A stretch of 64,000 nucleotides of DNA from Roseomonas sp. (GTDB lineage Bacteria > Pseudomonadota > Alphaproteobacteria > Acetobacterales > Acetobacteraceae): contig JADCGF010000017.1 in the NCBI GenBank assembly GCA_020249145.1, forward strand, positions 62,001-126,000, read 5' to 3'. A program made the position numbers and the translations under genes. Positions within the stretch are counted from its first letter, which is position 1. Every line of letters starts with the position of its first letter. Below the pieces are notes generated by a model. The model ran no database searches and was not told the origin of the DNA. It saw nothing but the letters and a program-made list of their open reading frames with translations. Below, in pieces: positions 45,691-53,650 of the stretch.

Positions 45691-46580
45691 CACGCGACAT
45701 GGTCGGCTATGGTGGCAAATGGCCGGATATGCGCTGGCCGAATGGCGCGCGGCTTGCCGTTTCCATCGCCGTCAATTTCGAAGAAGGCGCGGAACAGCAA
45801 GTGGGTGATGGGGACCCACAATGCGAACGCATGGGTGAGGTGATCAGCGTCGTGGCCCCCGGTGTGCGCGATATGGGCCAGGAACAGATTTTCGCTTATG
45901 GCACGCGCGCAGGTTTCTGGCGGATGCTGGATGCGCTGGACCGCCACTCCATCCCCGCCACCTTCCTGATGTGTGGCCGCGCTGTCGTAAGGGCACCTGC
46001 CCTTGCTGCGGAGGCTACAAGGAGCGGCCATGAAGCTGCCGCTCATGGCTGGCTGTGGCGTCCGCAATCGGATTACACGTCTCGTGAAGCGGAAGCCGCC
46101 GATCTTGATCGGTGCATCGCTGCCATCGCCAAAGCTTGTGGCGAAGCGCCTCAAGGGTTTTTCTGTCGCGGGTCGGAAAGCATCTGGACACGCGGGCTGC
46201 TGCAGCAACGTGGCTTTGCGTGGATGTCGAACGCTTTCGATGATGATGTGCCCTACGATGATCCGGCGCATCCTGGGCCGCTGGTACTACCTTATGCGCT
46301 TGATACCAACGACATGAAATTCTTCCACCCCAATGGCTTTGTGCGCGCCAGTGAGATGGTGGAGTATGTGAATGACGCGTTGGAGGTGCTGCTTGCCGAG
46401 GCAAAACAAGGCAAGCCGCGCCTGCTCAATATCGGCTATCACTTGCGCATCGCCGGGCGACCAGCGCGCTTCCCCGCCTTTGATAAAGTGCTAGCCCGGC
46501 TTGCCGAATTGGGCGATCAGGTCTGGGTAGCACGGCGCATGGATATCGCGGAAGCCTGGCGCGCTGCCACCCGCGCGTGA
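45687..46580 (+). CDS. Polysaccharide-deacetylase-fold protein, PuuE allantoinase-like (copy 2)
   Basis: A 297-residue protein starting at ATG 45687 with GAGGAG upstream. TRDMVGYG, WPNGARLAVSIAVNFEEGAE and AAAHGWLWRP parallel copy 1 at 35505-36413, and the metal Asp of true NodB deacetylases is again replaced (NFEEG). LDTNDMKFFHPNGF and LLNIGYHLRIAGRPAR mark the C-terminal half. A cyclic amide or ureide hydrolase is likely. Translational coupling to the MFS gene sets it apart from copy 1, which stands beside the molybdenum hydroxylase. Confidence 0.86.
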   Translation: MTRDMVGYGGKWPDMRWPNGARLAVSIAVNFEEGAEQQVGDGDPQCERMGEVISVVAPGVRDMGQEQIFAYGTRAGFWRMLDALDRHSIPATFLMCGRAVVRAPALAAEATRSGHEAAAHGWLWRPQSDYTSREAEAADLDRCIAAIAKACGEAPQGFFCRGSESIWTRGLLQQRGFAWMSNAFDDDVPYDDPAHPGPLVLPYALDTNDMKFFHPNGFVRASEMVEYVNDALEVLLAEAKQGKPRLLNIGYHLRIAGRPARFPAFDKVLARLAELGDQVWVARRMDIAEAWRAATRA

Positions 46581-46611
46581 ACGCAGGCCGCTGCGCGCCA
46601 GGCGCGGTATC

Positions 46612-47208
46612 TCAACCGGGCGGGACCGTCCGTGTCATGGCCGGCATGGCCGCAACCTTCGCATACCAGGCTTCCAGCTTGGGATGGCCAGGCCGCCAGG
46701 GTTCATTCGGATAACGAAAATCCATATAGCCAAGCGCGCAGGCAATGGTGATTTCGCCAATATTTGTCAGCATGCCAAGGCTATCGGCTTCCGCTTCCAA
46801 CACTGCCAGCGCTGCCTTCACCTTACCCTGCTGCAGCGCGATGTAGGTCTGCCGCCCCTCATCCTGCGGCAGCGCAATTTCGCGCCGACGCGGCTGAGTG
46901 GCATCCAGAATCCCATCGCCCAGCGCTTCCTGACGCAGCGCCTTCCAACGCGCCGGACCGGCGGGCGGAAACATCTTCGGCCCATCACCGATACTGTCCA
47001 GATATTCGCAAATCACCGGGCTGTCATACAGCGCAGTACCATCATCCAGCACCAGGGTCGGCACTTTCGAAAGCGGATTCACCTTCACCAGCGCGGGATC
47101 AGTGGTACCAACCGTCCAAAGTTCCATCTGCTTGTCAATGCCGCGTTGAATCGCAAGCACAACGCATTTCCGCACATAGGGGCTATTGGGTGAATAGGCG
47201 AGTTTCAT
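46612..47208 (-). CDS. Glutathione S-transferase family protein
   Basis: A 198-residue GST. The ATG at 47208 fits MKLAYSPNSPYVRKCVVLAI, and AAGGAAGG lies upstream; a longer frame to 47373 has no family similarity. The N-terminal thioredoxin fold holds NPLSKVPTLVLDDG with the cis-Pro and YDSPVICEYLDS. A helical C-terminal domain follows. GSTs conjugate or isomerise electrophiles with glutathione. It is 29 bases downstream of the second old yellow enzyme and may share its transcript. Confidence 0.9.
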   Translation of the reverse strand: MKLAYSPNSPYVRKCVVLAIQRGIDKQMELWTVGTTDPALVKVNPLSKVPTLVLDDGTALYDSPVICEYLDSIGDGPKMFPPAGPARWKALRQEALGDGILDATQPRRREIALPQDEGRQTYIALQQGKVKAALAVLEAEADSLGMLTNIGEITIACALGYMDFRYPNEPWRPGHPKLEAWYAKVAAMPAMTRTVPPG

Positions 47209-47237
47209 GCCAGTTTTCCTTCCTTCAGTTTCAAAAT

Positions 47238-48392
47238 TCACGCCGGCGGGGTGCCGAGTGCATTCATCACCGCACCACGCTTTTCCATCCACCAGCCATG
47301 TTGCGGCGGCCAGCAACCGAAGACTTCTTCGGTTGTGCCAGGTTCCAGCACGGCGCGCGCATGCAGGGGCCAATTCGGGTTGTTCATGCCTTCGCGCCCA
47401 ATCGCGATCAGATCAGCATCACCCGCGGCCAAAGCCGCTTCGGCCTGATGCGGGCCGATGATCAGCCCCACCGCCATGGATTTCATGCCAAGCTCTCGGC
47501 GAATTTGCGCGGAATAGGGAATTTGGAAACCATAGCCGCGCGGCACGCGCTTGCTGCCGGTGGCACTGCCACCAATACCGCCTGATGAACAATCCATCAC
47601 ATCAACGCCAAGTCTTTGGCATTCGCGCGCATAGGCAACGCTATCTTCCATTTCCCAGCCGCCATCCGCGCCATCTACTGCGGAAATACGCACGAAAAGC
47701 GGCAGGTTTTCCGGCCAGGCGTCACGCACGGCACGCACAATCTCAAGCGGGAAGCGCATTCTCCCGGCCAGATCACCGCCATATTCATCATTGCGCGTAT
47801 TGCAGAGCGGTGAAAGGAACTGATGCAGCAGATAGCCATGCGCGCAATGCACCTCAATCGCCTCATAGCTGGCGGCCAGCGCACGACGCGCGGCGGTGGC
47901 GAAGGCTTCACGAATATCGGCCATGCCTTCCTTGGTCAGGGCTTCTGGCTGCACATGGCCTTCACCAATCGCATTTGCGGTCGGCCCCACCAGCGGCCAG
48001 GGCTTCTCACCCTTGGCGGCCTCCGGCGCGCCAAGCGGTCCATTGCCTTCAAAGGCACGCTGCGAAGAACCCTTGCGCCCTGCATGGCCGAGCTGCATCG
48101 CCGGCACCGCGCCCTGCGCCTTGATGAAACGCGCAAGCCGCTGCACTGGTTCAATATGCGCATCGGACCAAAGGCCGAGATCGCCATGGGTAATGCGCCC
48201 TTCGCGCATCACGGAAGTCACCTCGGTGAAAATCAGCCCAAAGCCGCCCACGGCGAAGCGACCAAGCTGCACCATATGCCAATCATTCGCCAAACCTTCG
48301 ATCGCCGAATACTGGCATAGTGGCGGCATCACCACGCGGTTCGGGATCGTCACACTGCGAATGGTAAGCGGCGAGAAAAGCAGGGAACCCAT
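47238..48392 (-). CDS. NADH:flavin oxidoreductase, old yellow enzyme family (copy 2, YqjM-like)
   Basis: A 384-residue FMN enzyme. VVMPPLCQYSAIEGL contains the Cys and Tyr positions of YqjM-type enzymes, EVHCAHGYLLHQFLSPLCN the substrate-binding His pair, and SAVDGADGGWEMEDS is a subfamily block. Likely reduces activated C=C bonds with NAD(P)H. Divergent from the LysE gene over 133 bases, and upstream of the GST gene. Confidence 0.92.
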   Translation of the reverse strand: MGSLLFSPLTIRSVTIPNRVVMPPLCQYSAIEGLANDWHMVQLGRFAVGGFGLIFTEVTSVMREGRITHGDLGLWSDAHIEPVQRLARFIKAQGAVPAMQLGHAGRKGSSQRAFEGNGPLGAPEAAKGEKPWPLVGPTANAIGEGHVQPEALTKEGMADIREAFATAARRALAASYEAIEVHCAHGYLLHQFLSPLCNTRNDEYGGDLAGRMRFPLEIVRAVRDAWPENLPLFVRISAVDGADGGWEMEDSVAYARECQRLGVDVMDCSSGGIGGSATGSKRVPRGYGFQIPYSAQIRRELGMKSMAVGLIIGPHQAEAALAAGDADLIAIGREGMNNPNWPLHARAVLEPGTTEEVFGCWPPQHGWWMEKRGAVMNALGTPPA

Positions 48393-48525
48393 GGGCGTCT
48401 CCGATCAGGCGCGTGATTTGCGCAGCGTGATACAGCTTGGCGCGCGCGTCCAGACCGCGCCTTAAGCGCGCCATTGCCATCGCGTCACAATCCGCTTAGG
48501 AGGCGCGCTGTTTGGCTTTCCAACC

Positions 48526-49137
48526 TTGGGGAAAACCGCTTTGCATGATCCGCTTTTCTGGGCGCTGCTTGGTTTTGCCTTTGCCACAAGCGTTACGCCC
48601 GGCCCGAACAACGCCATGCTTACGGCTTCCGGCGCCAATTTTGGGTTTCGCCGCGCCGTACCGCATATGCTTGGCATTATTCTTGGCTTTCCGGCCATGG
48701 TGCTTGCGATAGGGCTTGGTCTTGGCGCGGTTTTCACCGCCCTGCCTTGGCTTCATCTGGCACTGAAGTATATCGGCGCTGCCTATATGCTCTATCTGGC
48801 CTGGCGCATCGCCACAGCCGAGCGCGGCAAGGGCGCAGCCGCCGCCAAGCCCATCAGTTTTTTCGAAGCGGCGGGCTTTCAATGGGTCAATCCCAAAGCC
48901 TGGATCATGGGGGTTGGCGCACTCGCCGCCTATACCGTGCCCGAGGCACCTGTCTGGTCTGAGGCAGCGCGTGTGGCAGGGGCTTTTGTGTTTTCTGGCA
49001 TTATCTCCTCAGTGCTCTGGTGCGGTTTTGGGGTCGCGATTGGCAAGCTGCTCACCTCCGATCGCGCTTTTCGGCTTTTCAACTATGGTATGGCCTTGGC
49101 ATTAGCGGCCTCACTCATTCCCATATTCATTCTCTAG
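48526..49137 (+). CDS. LysE/RhtB-family amino-acid exporter
   Basis: A membrane protein of about 203 residues with six helices. SVTPGPNNAMLTASGANFGF near the N-terminus is the LysE signature, and AAYMLYLAWRIATAE is also conserved. The start is uncertain: TTG codons at 48526 and 48541 fit the length, but the strong AGGAGG at 48498-48503 is 22 bases from the first. A CTG at 48508 is too close. It precedes the YeeE gene by 18 bases. Confidence 0.82.
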   Translation: MGKTALHDPLFWALLGFAFATSVTPGPNNAMLTASGANFGFRRAVPHMLGIILGFPAMVLAIGLGLGAVFTALPWLHLALKYIGAAYMLYLAWRIATAERGKGAAAAKPISFFEAAGFQWVNPKAWIMGVGALAAYTVPEAPVWSEAARVAGAFVFSGIISSVLWCGFGVAIGKLLTSDRAFRLFNYGMALALAASLIPIFIL

Positions 49138-49155
49138 CGCGGAAGGCCCAACCCT

Positions 49156-50304
49156 TTGCCCCAAGCCCTGCCAGCCATCATCGCAGCCTTGCTTTTGCTG
49201 CTGGGCGCGCTTGGGCTTGCGCAGCAATACGGCGGAAATCACGCGCTGCTTTGGGGGCTTGGCGCGGCGCTGGGCTATACGCTGTATCGCGGCGCCTTCA
49301 GCTTTGCCGGCGGCTTTCGCCAGGCGCTGGCGGATGGGCACAGCGCGGGGTTGCGCGCACAAATGCTCATGCTCGCCATTCTGGTAACTGTGATGCTGCC
49401 CGCCATTCATGCAGGTATGCTGGCGGGCGCGCCGGTGCGTGGCATTGTGTTTCCTGCGGGTGTCGCGGTTGTCATCGGCGCCTTCATCTTCGGCATCGGC
49501 ATGCAATTGGGCGGCGGCTGCGCTTCCGGCACGCTCTATACCGCAGGTAGCGGCAATACGCGCATGCTACTGACGCTGATTTTTTTCATCATCGGAGCCA
49601 CCATCGCGGCCTATGATTCCGAAAGATGGACCGATCTGCCTGCGCTTTCCGCCACAACCCTGCCGGAGCTGATTGGGCTTTGGCCCGCGCTGCTTGGCAG
49701 CCTTACGATTTTCCTGTTGGTGGCACTAGGATCGCGCGTAATCGAACAACACCGCCATGGTCGCGTTGAACCGATCTTCAGCGCGCCAGCAGCAGAATCG
49801 CCGCGGCGTTGGTCCTGGGCCATGGCCGCGATTATCCTCGCCGTTCTCAACATCATCACGCTTTGGGCTGCCGGGCGGCCCTGGGTGATCACGGCATCCT
49901 TCCCACTCTGGGGTTCACGCATCGTTGCTGAGTTGGGCTGGGATGAACCCGCCTTCTGGATGTTTTGGGAAGACCCGACACGCACGGAAGCCTTTCTCCG
50001 CCCGCTACTCGCGGAACGCAGCAGTGTGATGAATTTCGGCCTGATGCTTGGCGCGTTTTTCGCTGCAACCATCGCGGCGCGCTTCAAGCCGCAATGGCGA
50101 TTGCCGTGGCGGCATTGTTGCGCCTCCGTCATGGGTGGCCTCTTGCTCGGTTATGGCGCCGCCATGGCTTCGGGCTGCAATATCAGCGCCTATGTGGCGG
50201 GGATCGCTTCCGGCAGCCTGCATGGCTGGCTTTGGATCCTGCCGGGCATCGCCGGCAATTGGCTGGGGCTTCGGTTGCGCCCGCTATTCCGCCTCGATCA
50301 CTGA
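49156..50304 (+). CDS. YeeE/YedE (TsuA-like) family membrane protein, probable thiosulfate or sulfur-compound transporter
   Basis: A 382-residue integral membrane protein of about nine to ten helices starting at a TTG. The two pseudo-repeats carry the family Cys motifs: QLGGGCASGTLYTAGSGN near residue 116 and ASGCNISAYVAGIASGSLHG near residue 340. TsuA imports thiosulfate through conserved Cys residues. Placement directly before soxYZ strengthens a sulfur role. The transported compound is inferred. Confidence 0.88.
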   Translation: MPQALPAIIAALLLLLGALGLAQQYGGNHALLWGLGAALGYTLYRGAFSFAGGFRQALADGHSAGLRAQMLMLAILVTVMLPAIHAGMLAGAPVRGIVFPAGVAVVIGAFIFGIGMQLGGGCASGTLYTAGSGNTRMLLTLIFFIIGATIAAYDSERWTDLPALSATTLPELIGLWPALLGSLTIFLLVALGSRVIEQHRHGRVEPIFSAPAAESPRRWSWAMAAIILAVLNIITLWAAGRPWVITASFPLWGSRIVAELGWDEPAFWMFWEDPTRTEAFLRPLLAERSSVMNFGLMLGAFFAATIAARFKPQWRLPWRHCCASVMGGLLLGYGAAMASGCNISAYVAGIASGSLHGWLWILPGIAGNWLGLRLRPLFRLDH

Positions 50305-50384
50305 GAAAGAATTTCCAAATTTCGCCGGCTGGGCAGCAAGCCCTTTATCCCATCTAATCCGCTGATAGCATTAAAAATTTTCGC

Positions 50385-50414
50385 TTGCACCTGGAAATTT
50401 CAGCCGCCATATCA
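50385..50414 (+). promoter_or_regulatory. Candidate soxYZ promoter in an AT-rich gap
   Basis: TTGCAC at 50385-50390 and ATATCA at 50409-50414 are separated by 18 bases in the 194-base gap before soxY. The gap is unusually AT-rich and contains AAATTTC or GAATTTC three times (about 50310-50325, 50395 and 50450), possible operator half-sites. Weak consensus match. Confidence 0.25.
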
Positions 50415-50498
50415 AGTGGCAACCGGGGCATAAATCGCCCAAAGCTGGAGAATTTCTTGCTGCGCCCCTTTATTCCACGGCTCGGCATGGAGGTGTTG

Positions 50499-50924
50499 AT
50501 GATCGCTCGCAGAACCTGCCTCGCGCTTCTCGCGCTACCCTTCGCCGTCCCGGCGCGGGCCGATGATGCGCTATCCACAGCCATGCGTGAAACCATCGGC
50601 GACAAGCCCGTGACCGATGGCGGCATTTTGTTGCGCGTGCCCACCCTCGCCGAAAATGGCGGCCAGGTGCCACTCGGCATTGTGGTGGAAAGCCCGATGA
50701 CCGCGCAGGATCATATCACCGCCATTCATGTCTTCGCGTCACGCAACCCCACACCCGGGGTCGCCACCTTTCGCCTGACGCCGATGCTCGCCCGCGCCGA
50801 AGTACAAACGCGCATTCGCCTAGCCGAAGATCAGCGGCTGATCGTGCTCGCGGAAACCAGCACCGGCCGCGTCATGCGCGCCAGCGCGGAATTGCGTGTT
50901 GGCGCCGGGGGGTGCCTTTCATGA
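50499..50924 (+). CDS. soxY: SoxY, thiosulfate-oxidation carrier protein
   Basis: A 141-residue exported protein. The ATG at 50499 is preceded by GGAGGT. The N-terminus IARRTCLALLALPFAVPARA resembles a twin-arginine signal, as expected for SoxY. The mature domain is an immunoglobulin-like SoxY fold (LRVPTLAENGGQVPLGIVVE). The substrate-carrying swinging arm is seen as GAGGCLS at the C-terminus: the Gly-Gly-Cys is kept, but the last two Gly of the usual GGCGG are Leu-Ser. Overlaps soxZ by four bases. Confidence 0.88.
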   Translation: MIARRTCLALLALPFAVPARADDALSTAMRETIGDKPVTDGGILLRVPTLAENGGQVPLGIVVESPMTAQDHITAIHVFASRNPTPGVATFRLTPMLARAEVQTRIRLAEDQRLIVLAETSTGRVMRASAELRVGAGGCLS

Positions 50925-51250
50925 GCGCTTTGCCATCCCAGCCCCGCATCCGCATCCCCCGCAGCGCCCGCGCTGGTGAGGTGATTGAAATCCGCACCCT
51001 GATCGAACACCCGATGGAAACGGGGCTGCGCCATGAATCAGGCCGCGCCTTGCCGCGCGATATGCTGACGCGGTTGATGGTGCGGCTGAATGGTGAGGCG
51101 CTTTTTACCGCCGATTTCCAAAACGGCACCGCGACCAACCCCTATCACGTGTTTTTCGTGCGTATGGAAAAGCCGAGCCATTTCGAATTCATCTGGACGG
51201 ATGAAAAGGGCCGTCAGGCGCGCGCCGAAGCGCGCGTCTCGGTAGCCTAA
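50921..51250 (+). CDS. soxZ: SoxZ, thiosulfate-oxidation carrier partner
   Basis: A 109-residue protein without a signal peptide; SoxZ is co-exported as a complex with SoxY. RIRIPRSARAGEVIEIRTLI, HPMETGLRHESG and the final FEFIWTDEKGRQARAEA block are standard SoxZ. The start overlaps the soxY stop (ATGA). No soxAX, soxB or soxCD genes occur within the window on either side. It ends eight bases before the convergent tungstate-binding-protein gene. Confidence 0.92.
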   Translation: MSALPSQPRIRIPRSARAGEVIEIRTLIEHPMETGLRHESGRALPRDMLTRLMVRLNGEALFTADFQNGTATNPYHVFFVRMEKPSHFEFIWTDEKGRQARAEARVSVA

Positions 51251-51257
51251 CACGGTT

Positions 51258-52094
51258 TCACGAAACCGGCTCCGGCTTATCCGCATTGGGGAAGAAAAGC
51301 TGTTCCCCATTGATGCGATAGGAAGCAATCGCAGCCTGACCGGCGGCTGAAAGCAGCCAATCAATGAAGCGCTGCCCATCGGCAGCCTTCACATGCGGAT
51401 GGCGCTGCGCATTCACCAGCATGACGCCGTATTGATTGAACAGCCGCGTATCACCCTCGATCAAAATGCGTTGATCCTGCCGATTGCGAAAGCTCAGCCA
51501 GGTGCCGCGATCGGCCAGGATATAGGCACCCTGCGCAGCGGCGGTATTCAGCGCCGGCCCCATGCCCTGCCCGACTTCACGATACCATTGCCCGCGCCCG
51601 GTGGCGGGATCCACGCCGGCCTGTTGCCACAAGCGAAGCTCCGCCGCATGCGTGCCGCTGCGATCGCCACGGCTGACAAAGGGTGCACGCGCGGCGGCGA
51701 TGCGGCGCAGCGCTTCGGCCGTATCGCCAAGCCCAGCGATGCGCGCGGGGTCTGCCGCAGGGCCGGTGATCACAAAATCATTGAACATCACATGCCGTCG
51801 CGGCCCGCCGAAACCTTCCGCAACAAAGCGTTCTTCCGCGGCGCGATCATGCACAAAGACAACATCCGCATCCCCGCGCCGGCCTACATCCAAGGCCTGG
51901 CCGGTGCCCAAAGCCACCACGCGCACGGCAATGCCTGTTTCGCGGGTGAAAATCGGCAGGATATGGCCGAACAGGCCGGATTGTTCCGTGCTGGTGGTAG
52001 ACGCCACCGTAATGCTGCGTTCCTGCGCCAGGGCCGGCAGCGCAACAGCCGCGAGCAATATCGGCAAAATGCCGCGTCGGAAAATACTGATCAT
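51258..52094 (-). CDS. tupA: TupA-type tungstate ABC transporter substrate-binding protein
   Basis: A 278-residue periplasmic protein. The ATG at 52094 follows GGGAGAG and gives a signal peptide of about 24 residues (ILLAAVALPALAQ). TVASTTSTEQSGLFGHILP and VVALGTGQALDVGRRGDADV are typical of TupA/WtpA-like oxyanion binders, and VSRGDRSGTHAAELRLW is the second-lobe loop. Tungstate is favoured over molybdate by the TSTEQSGL type of opening, but this needs a binding test. Last of three tup genes in order tupB-tupC-tupA. Confidence 0.88.
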   Translation of the reverse strand: MISIFRRGILPILLAAVALPALAQERSITVASTTSTEQSGLFGHILPIFTRETGIAVRVVALGTGQALDVGRRGDADVVFVHDRAAEERFVAEGFGGPRRHVMFNDFVITGPAADPARIAGLGDTAEALRRIAAARAPFVSRGDRSGTHAAELRLWQQAGVDPATGRGQWYREVGQGMGPALNTAAAQGAYILADRGTWLSFRNRQDQRILIEGDTRLFNQYGVMLVNAQRHPHVKAADGQRFIDWLLSAAGQAAIASYRINGEQLFFPNADKPEPVS

Positions 52095-52119
52095 GTTTCT
52101 CTCCCTTTTCTCCAAACCG

Positions 52120-52842
52120 TCACCAAACCAATTCGCCGCGCAAAAAGGCGCTTGCCGTGGCTGAAGCGGGCTGTTGGAAAAACGCCTCAGCCGGCGCCTG
52201 TTCCAGCACATTGCCGCGATGCAGAAACACCACATCCCCCGCAAGGCGCCGCGCCTGCGCCAGATCATGCGTGGTCATGACAATCTTGGTGCCGCGCTGC
52301 GCCAGCGTCAGCACAATTTCCTCCACCGCACGCGTCGCGGCGGGGTCCAGGCTTGCGGAAGGCTCATCCAGAAACAGCAATTCCGGCTGTAGCGCCGCGG
52401 CACGCGCCAACGCCAAGCGTTGCTGCTGACCCACGGAAAGCTTGCGCGCCGGATCAGCCGCGCGATCAGCAAGCCCCACCAACGCCAAGGCTTCCTGAGC
52501 CCGCGCCAGACGTTCATCATGCGCGACGCCCGCCAGCGTCAGCGGATAAAGCGTATTGGCCAGCACAGACCGGCGCAGCAGCACCGGGCGCTGAAACACC
52601 ATCGCCTGGCGCCGCGCGGCATGCTCGGGCGCTGAGGCCCAGAATACCCGCCCAGCCGAAGGCTTCAGCAAACCATGCAGCAGTCGCAGCAACACACTCT
52701 TTCCGGCACCATTCGCGCCAATCAGCAGCGTCGGCGCGCCGGCGGTAATCTTCAGCGAAACATCGTGCAGAATTTCCACACCGCCCGCGCTGAAGCCCAA
52801 GCCTTCGGCGCTGAGCGGCAGAATGGAATCAGGTGCGCGCAT
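52120..52842 (-). CDS. tupC: TupC-type ABC transporter ATP-binding protein
   Basis: A 240-residue ATPase. The start at ATG 52842 lies one base beyond the permease stop; a longer frame reading back into the permease is rejected. Walker A is LLIGANGAGKSVLLRLLHGL (Ala replacing the commoner Ser), the signature is KLSVGQQQRLALARAA, and Walker B is LLFLDEPSASLDPAAT, with MTTHDLAQARR as the H-loop. The SVGQQQ signature, with Val for the usual Gly, is a minor variation. Energises oxyanion uptake with tupA and tupB. Confidence 0.9.
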   Translation of the reverse strand: MRAPDSILPLSAEGLGFSAGGVEILHDVSLKITAGAPTLLIGANGAGKSVLLRLLHGLLKPSAGRVFWASAPEHAARRQAMVFQRPVLLRRSVLANTLYPLTLAGVAHDERLARAQEALALVGLADRAADPARKLSVGQQQRLALARAAALQPELLFLDEPSASLDPAATRAVEEIVLTLAQRGTKIVMTTHDLAQARRLAGDVVFLHRGNVLEQAPAEAFFQQPASATASAFLRGELVW

Positions 52843-52843
52843 G

Positions 52844-53548
52844 TCAGCCAGCCCAGCGCGCGGCAATGCCGCGCACCCCCTGCGCCAGCGCATTCACGCC
52901 AAGCACAATCGCCATCAGTACAATCCCGAGCGCCAACGCCAGCGGCAAATCACCCTTGCTGGTTTCAAGCGCAATCGCGGTGGTCATCACGCGGGTAAAG
53001 CCTTCAATATTGCCGCCCACCACCATCACCGCGCCTACTTCCGCCGCTGCCCGACCAAACCCCGCCAGCAGCACCGTCAGCAGCAGAAAGCGCCCATCCC
53101 ACAAAAGCGTCGGCACCGCGCGCCACGGCCCCGCCCCGAAGGACCGCAGCTGTTCCGCATATTCTTCCCACATGCCTTCCAGCACCTGGCGCGTCAGCGC
53201 CGCCAGAATGGGCGTGATCAGTACCGCCTGAGCGATGATCATGGCGCTTGGCGTGAACAGCAGCCCGAAAGACCCCAAAGGCCCCGACCGCGACAACAAA
53301 AGATAAATCAGCAACCCCACCACCACCGGCGGAAGCCCCATCAGCGCATTGCAAAGCGCAATCACACCACCGCGACCCGGAAACCGCGCCACACCCAAAA
53401 GCGCCCCCAGCGGCAGGCCAATCAGCGCCGCCAGCACCAAGGCGGAGAGGCTCACGCGCAAGGATAGCGCCACAATGGCCAGCACCGCCGGATCCAGGGA
53501 AAGGATCAGGCCAAAAGCAGTCGTGAATGCGCTGGCAAGATCCTGCAC
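52844..53548 (-). CDS. tupB: TupB-type ABC transporter permease
   Basis: A 234-residue permease with about six helices. Family blocks are SLRVSLSALVLAALIGLPLG near the N-terminus, MGLPPVVVGLLIYLLLSRSG, and GFGRAAAEVGAVMVVGGNI, the cytoplasmic coupling-loop region. It is the first gene of the tup operon and is divergent from an HTH/binding-protein fusion, with 102 bases between the start codons for shared control. Confidence 0.92.
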   Translation of the reverse strand: MQDLASAFTTAFGLILSLDPAVLAIVALSLRVSLSALVLAALIGLPLGALLGVARFPGRGGVIALCNALMGLPPVVVGLLIYLLLSRSGPLGSFGLLFTPSAMIIAQAVLITPILAALTRQVLEGMWEEYAEQLRSFGAGPWRAVPTLLWDGRFLLLTVLLAGFGRAAAEVGAVMVVGGNIEGFTRVMTTAIALETSKGDLPLALALGIVLMAIVLGVNALAQGVRGIAARWAG

Positions 53549-53650
53549 CCTATCCTCCCGATACCCTGCTTAAATGCGGATGGTCGAAACCTGCGTCAAT
53601 TCAGCGAACGGCTTGACTGGGTGCCGGATTTTGCCGAATTTCACCACCAT

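Noticed and set aside
48508..48530. Frameshift at the LysE start
   Set aside because: A TTG at 48512 has ideal spacing from AGGAGG but is out of frame. Without evidence of an indel, a weakly positioned TTG start is simpler.
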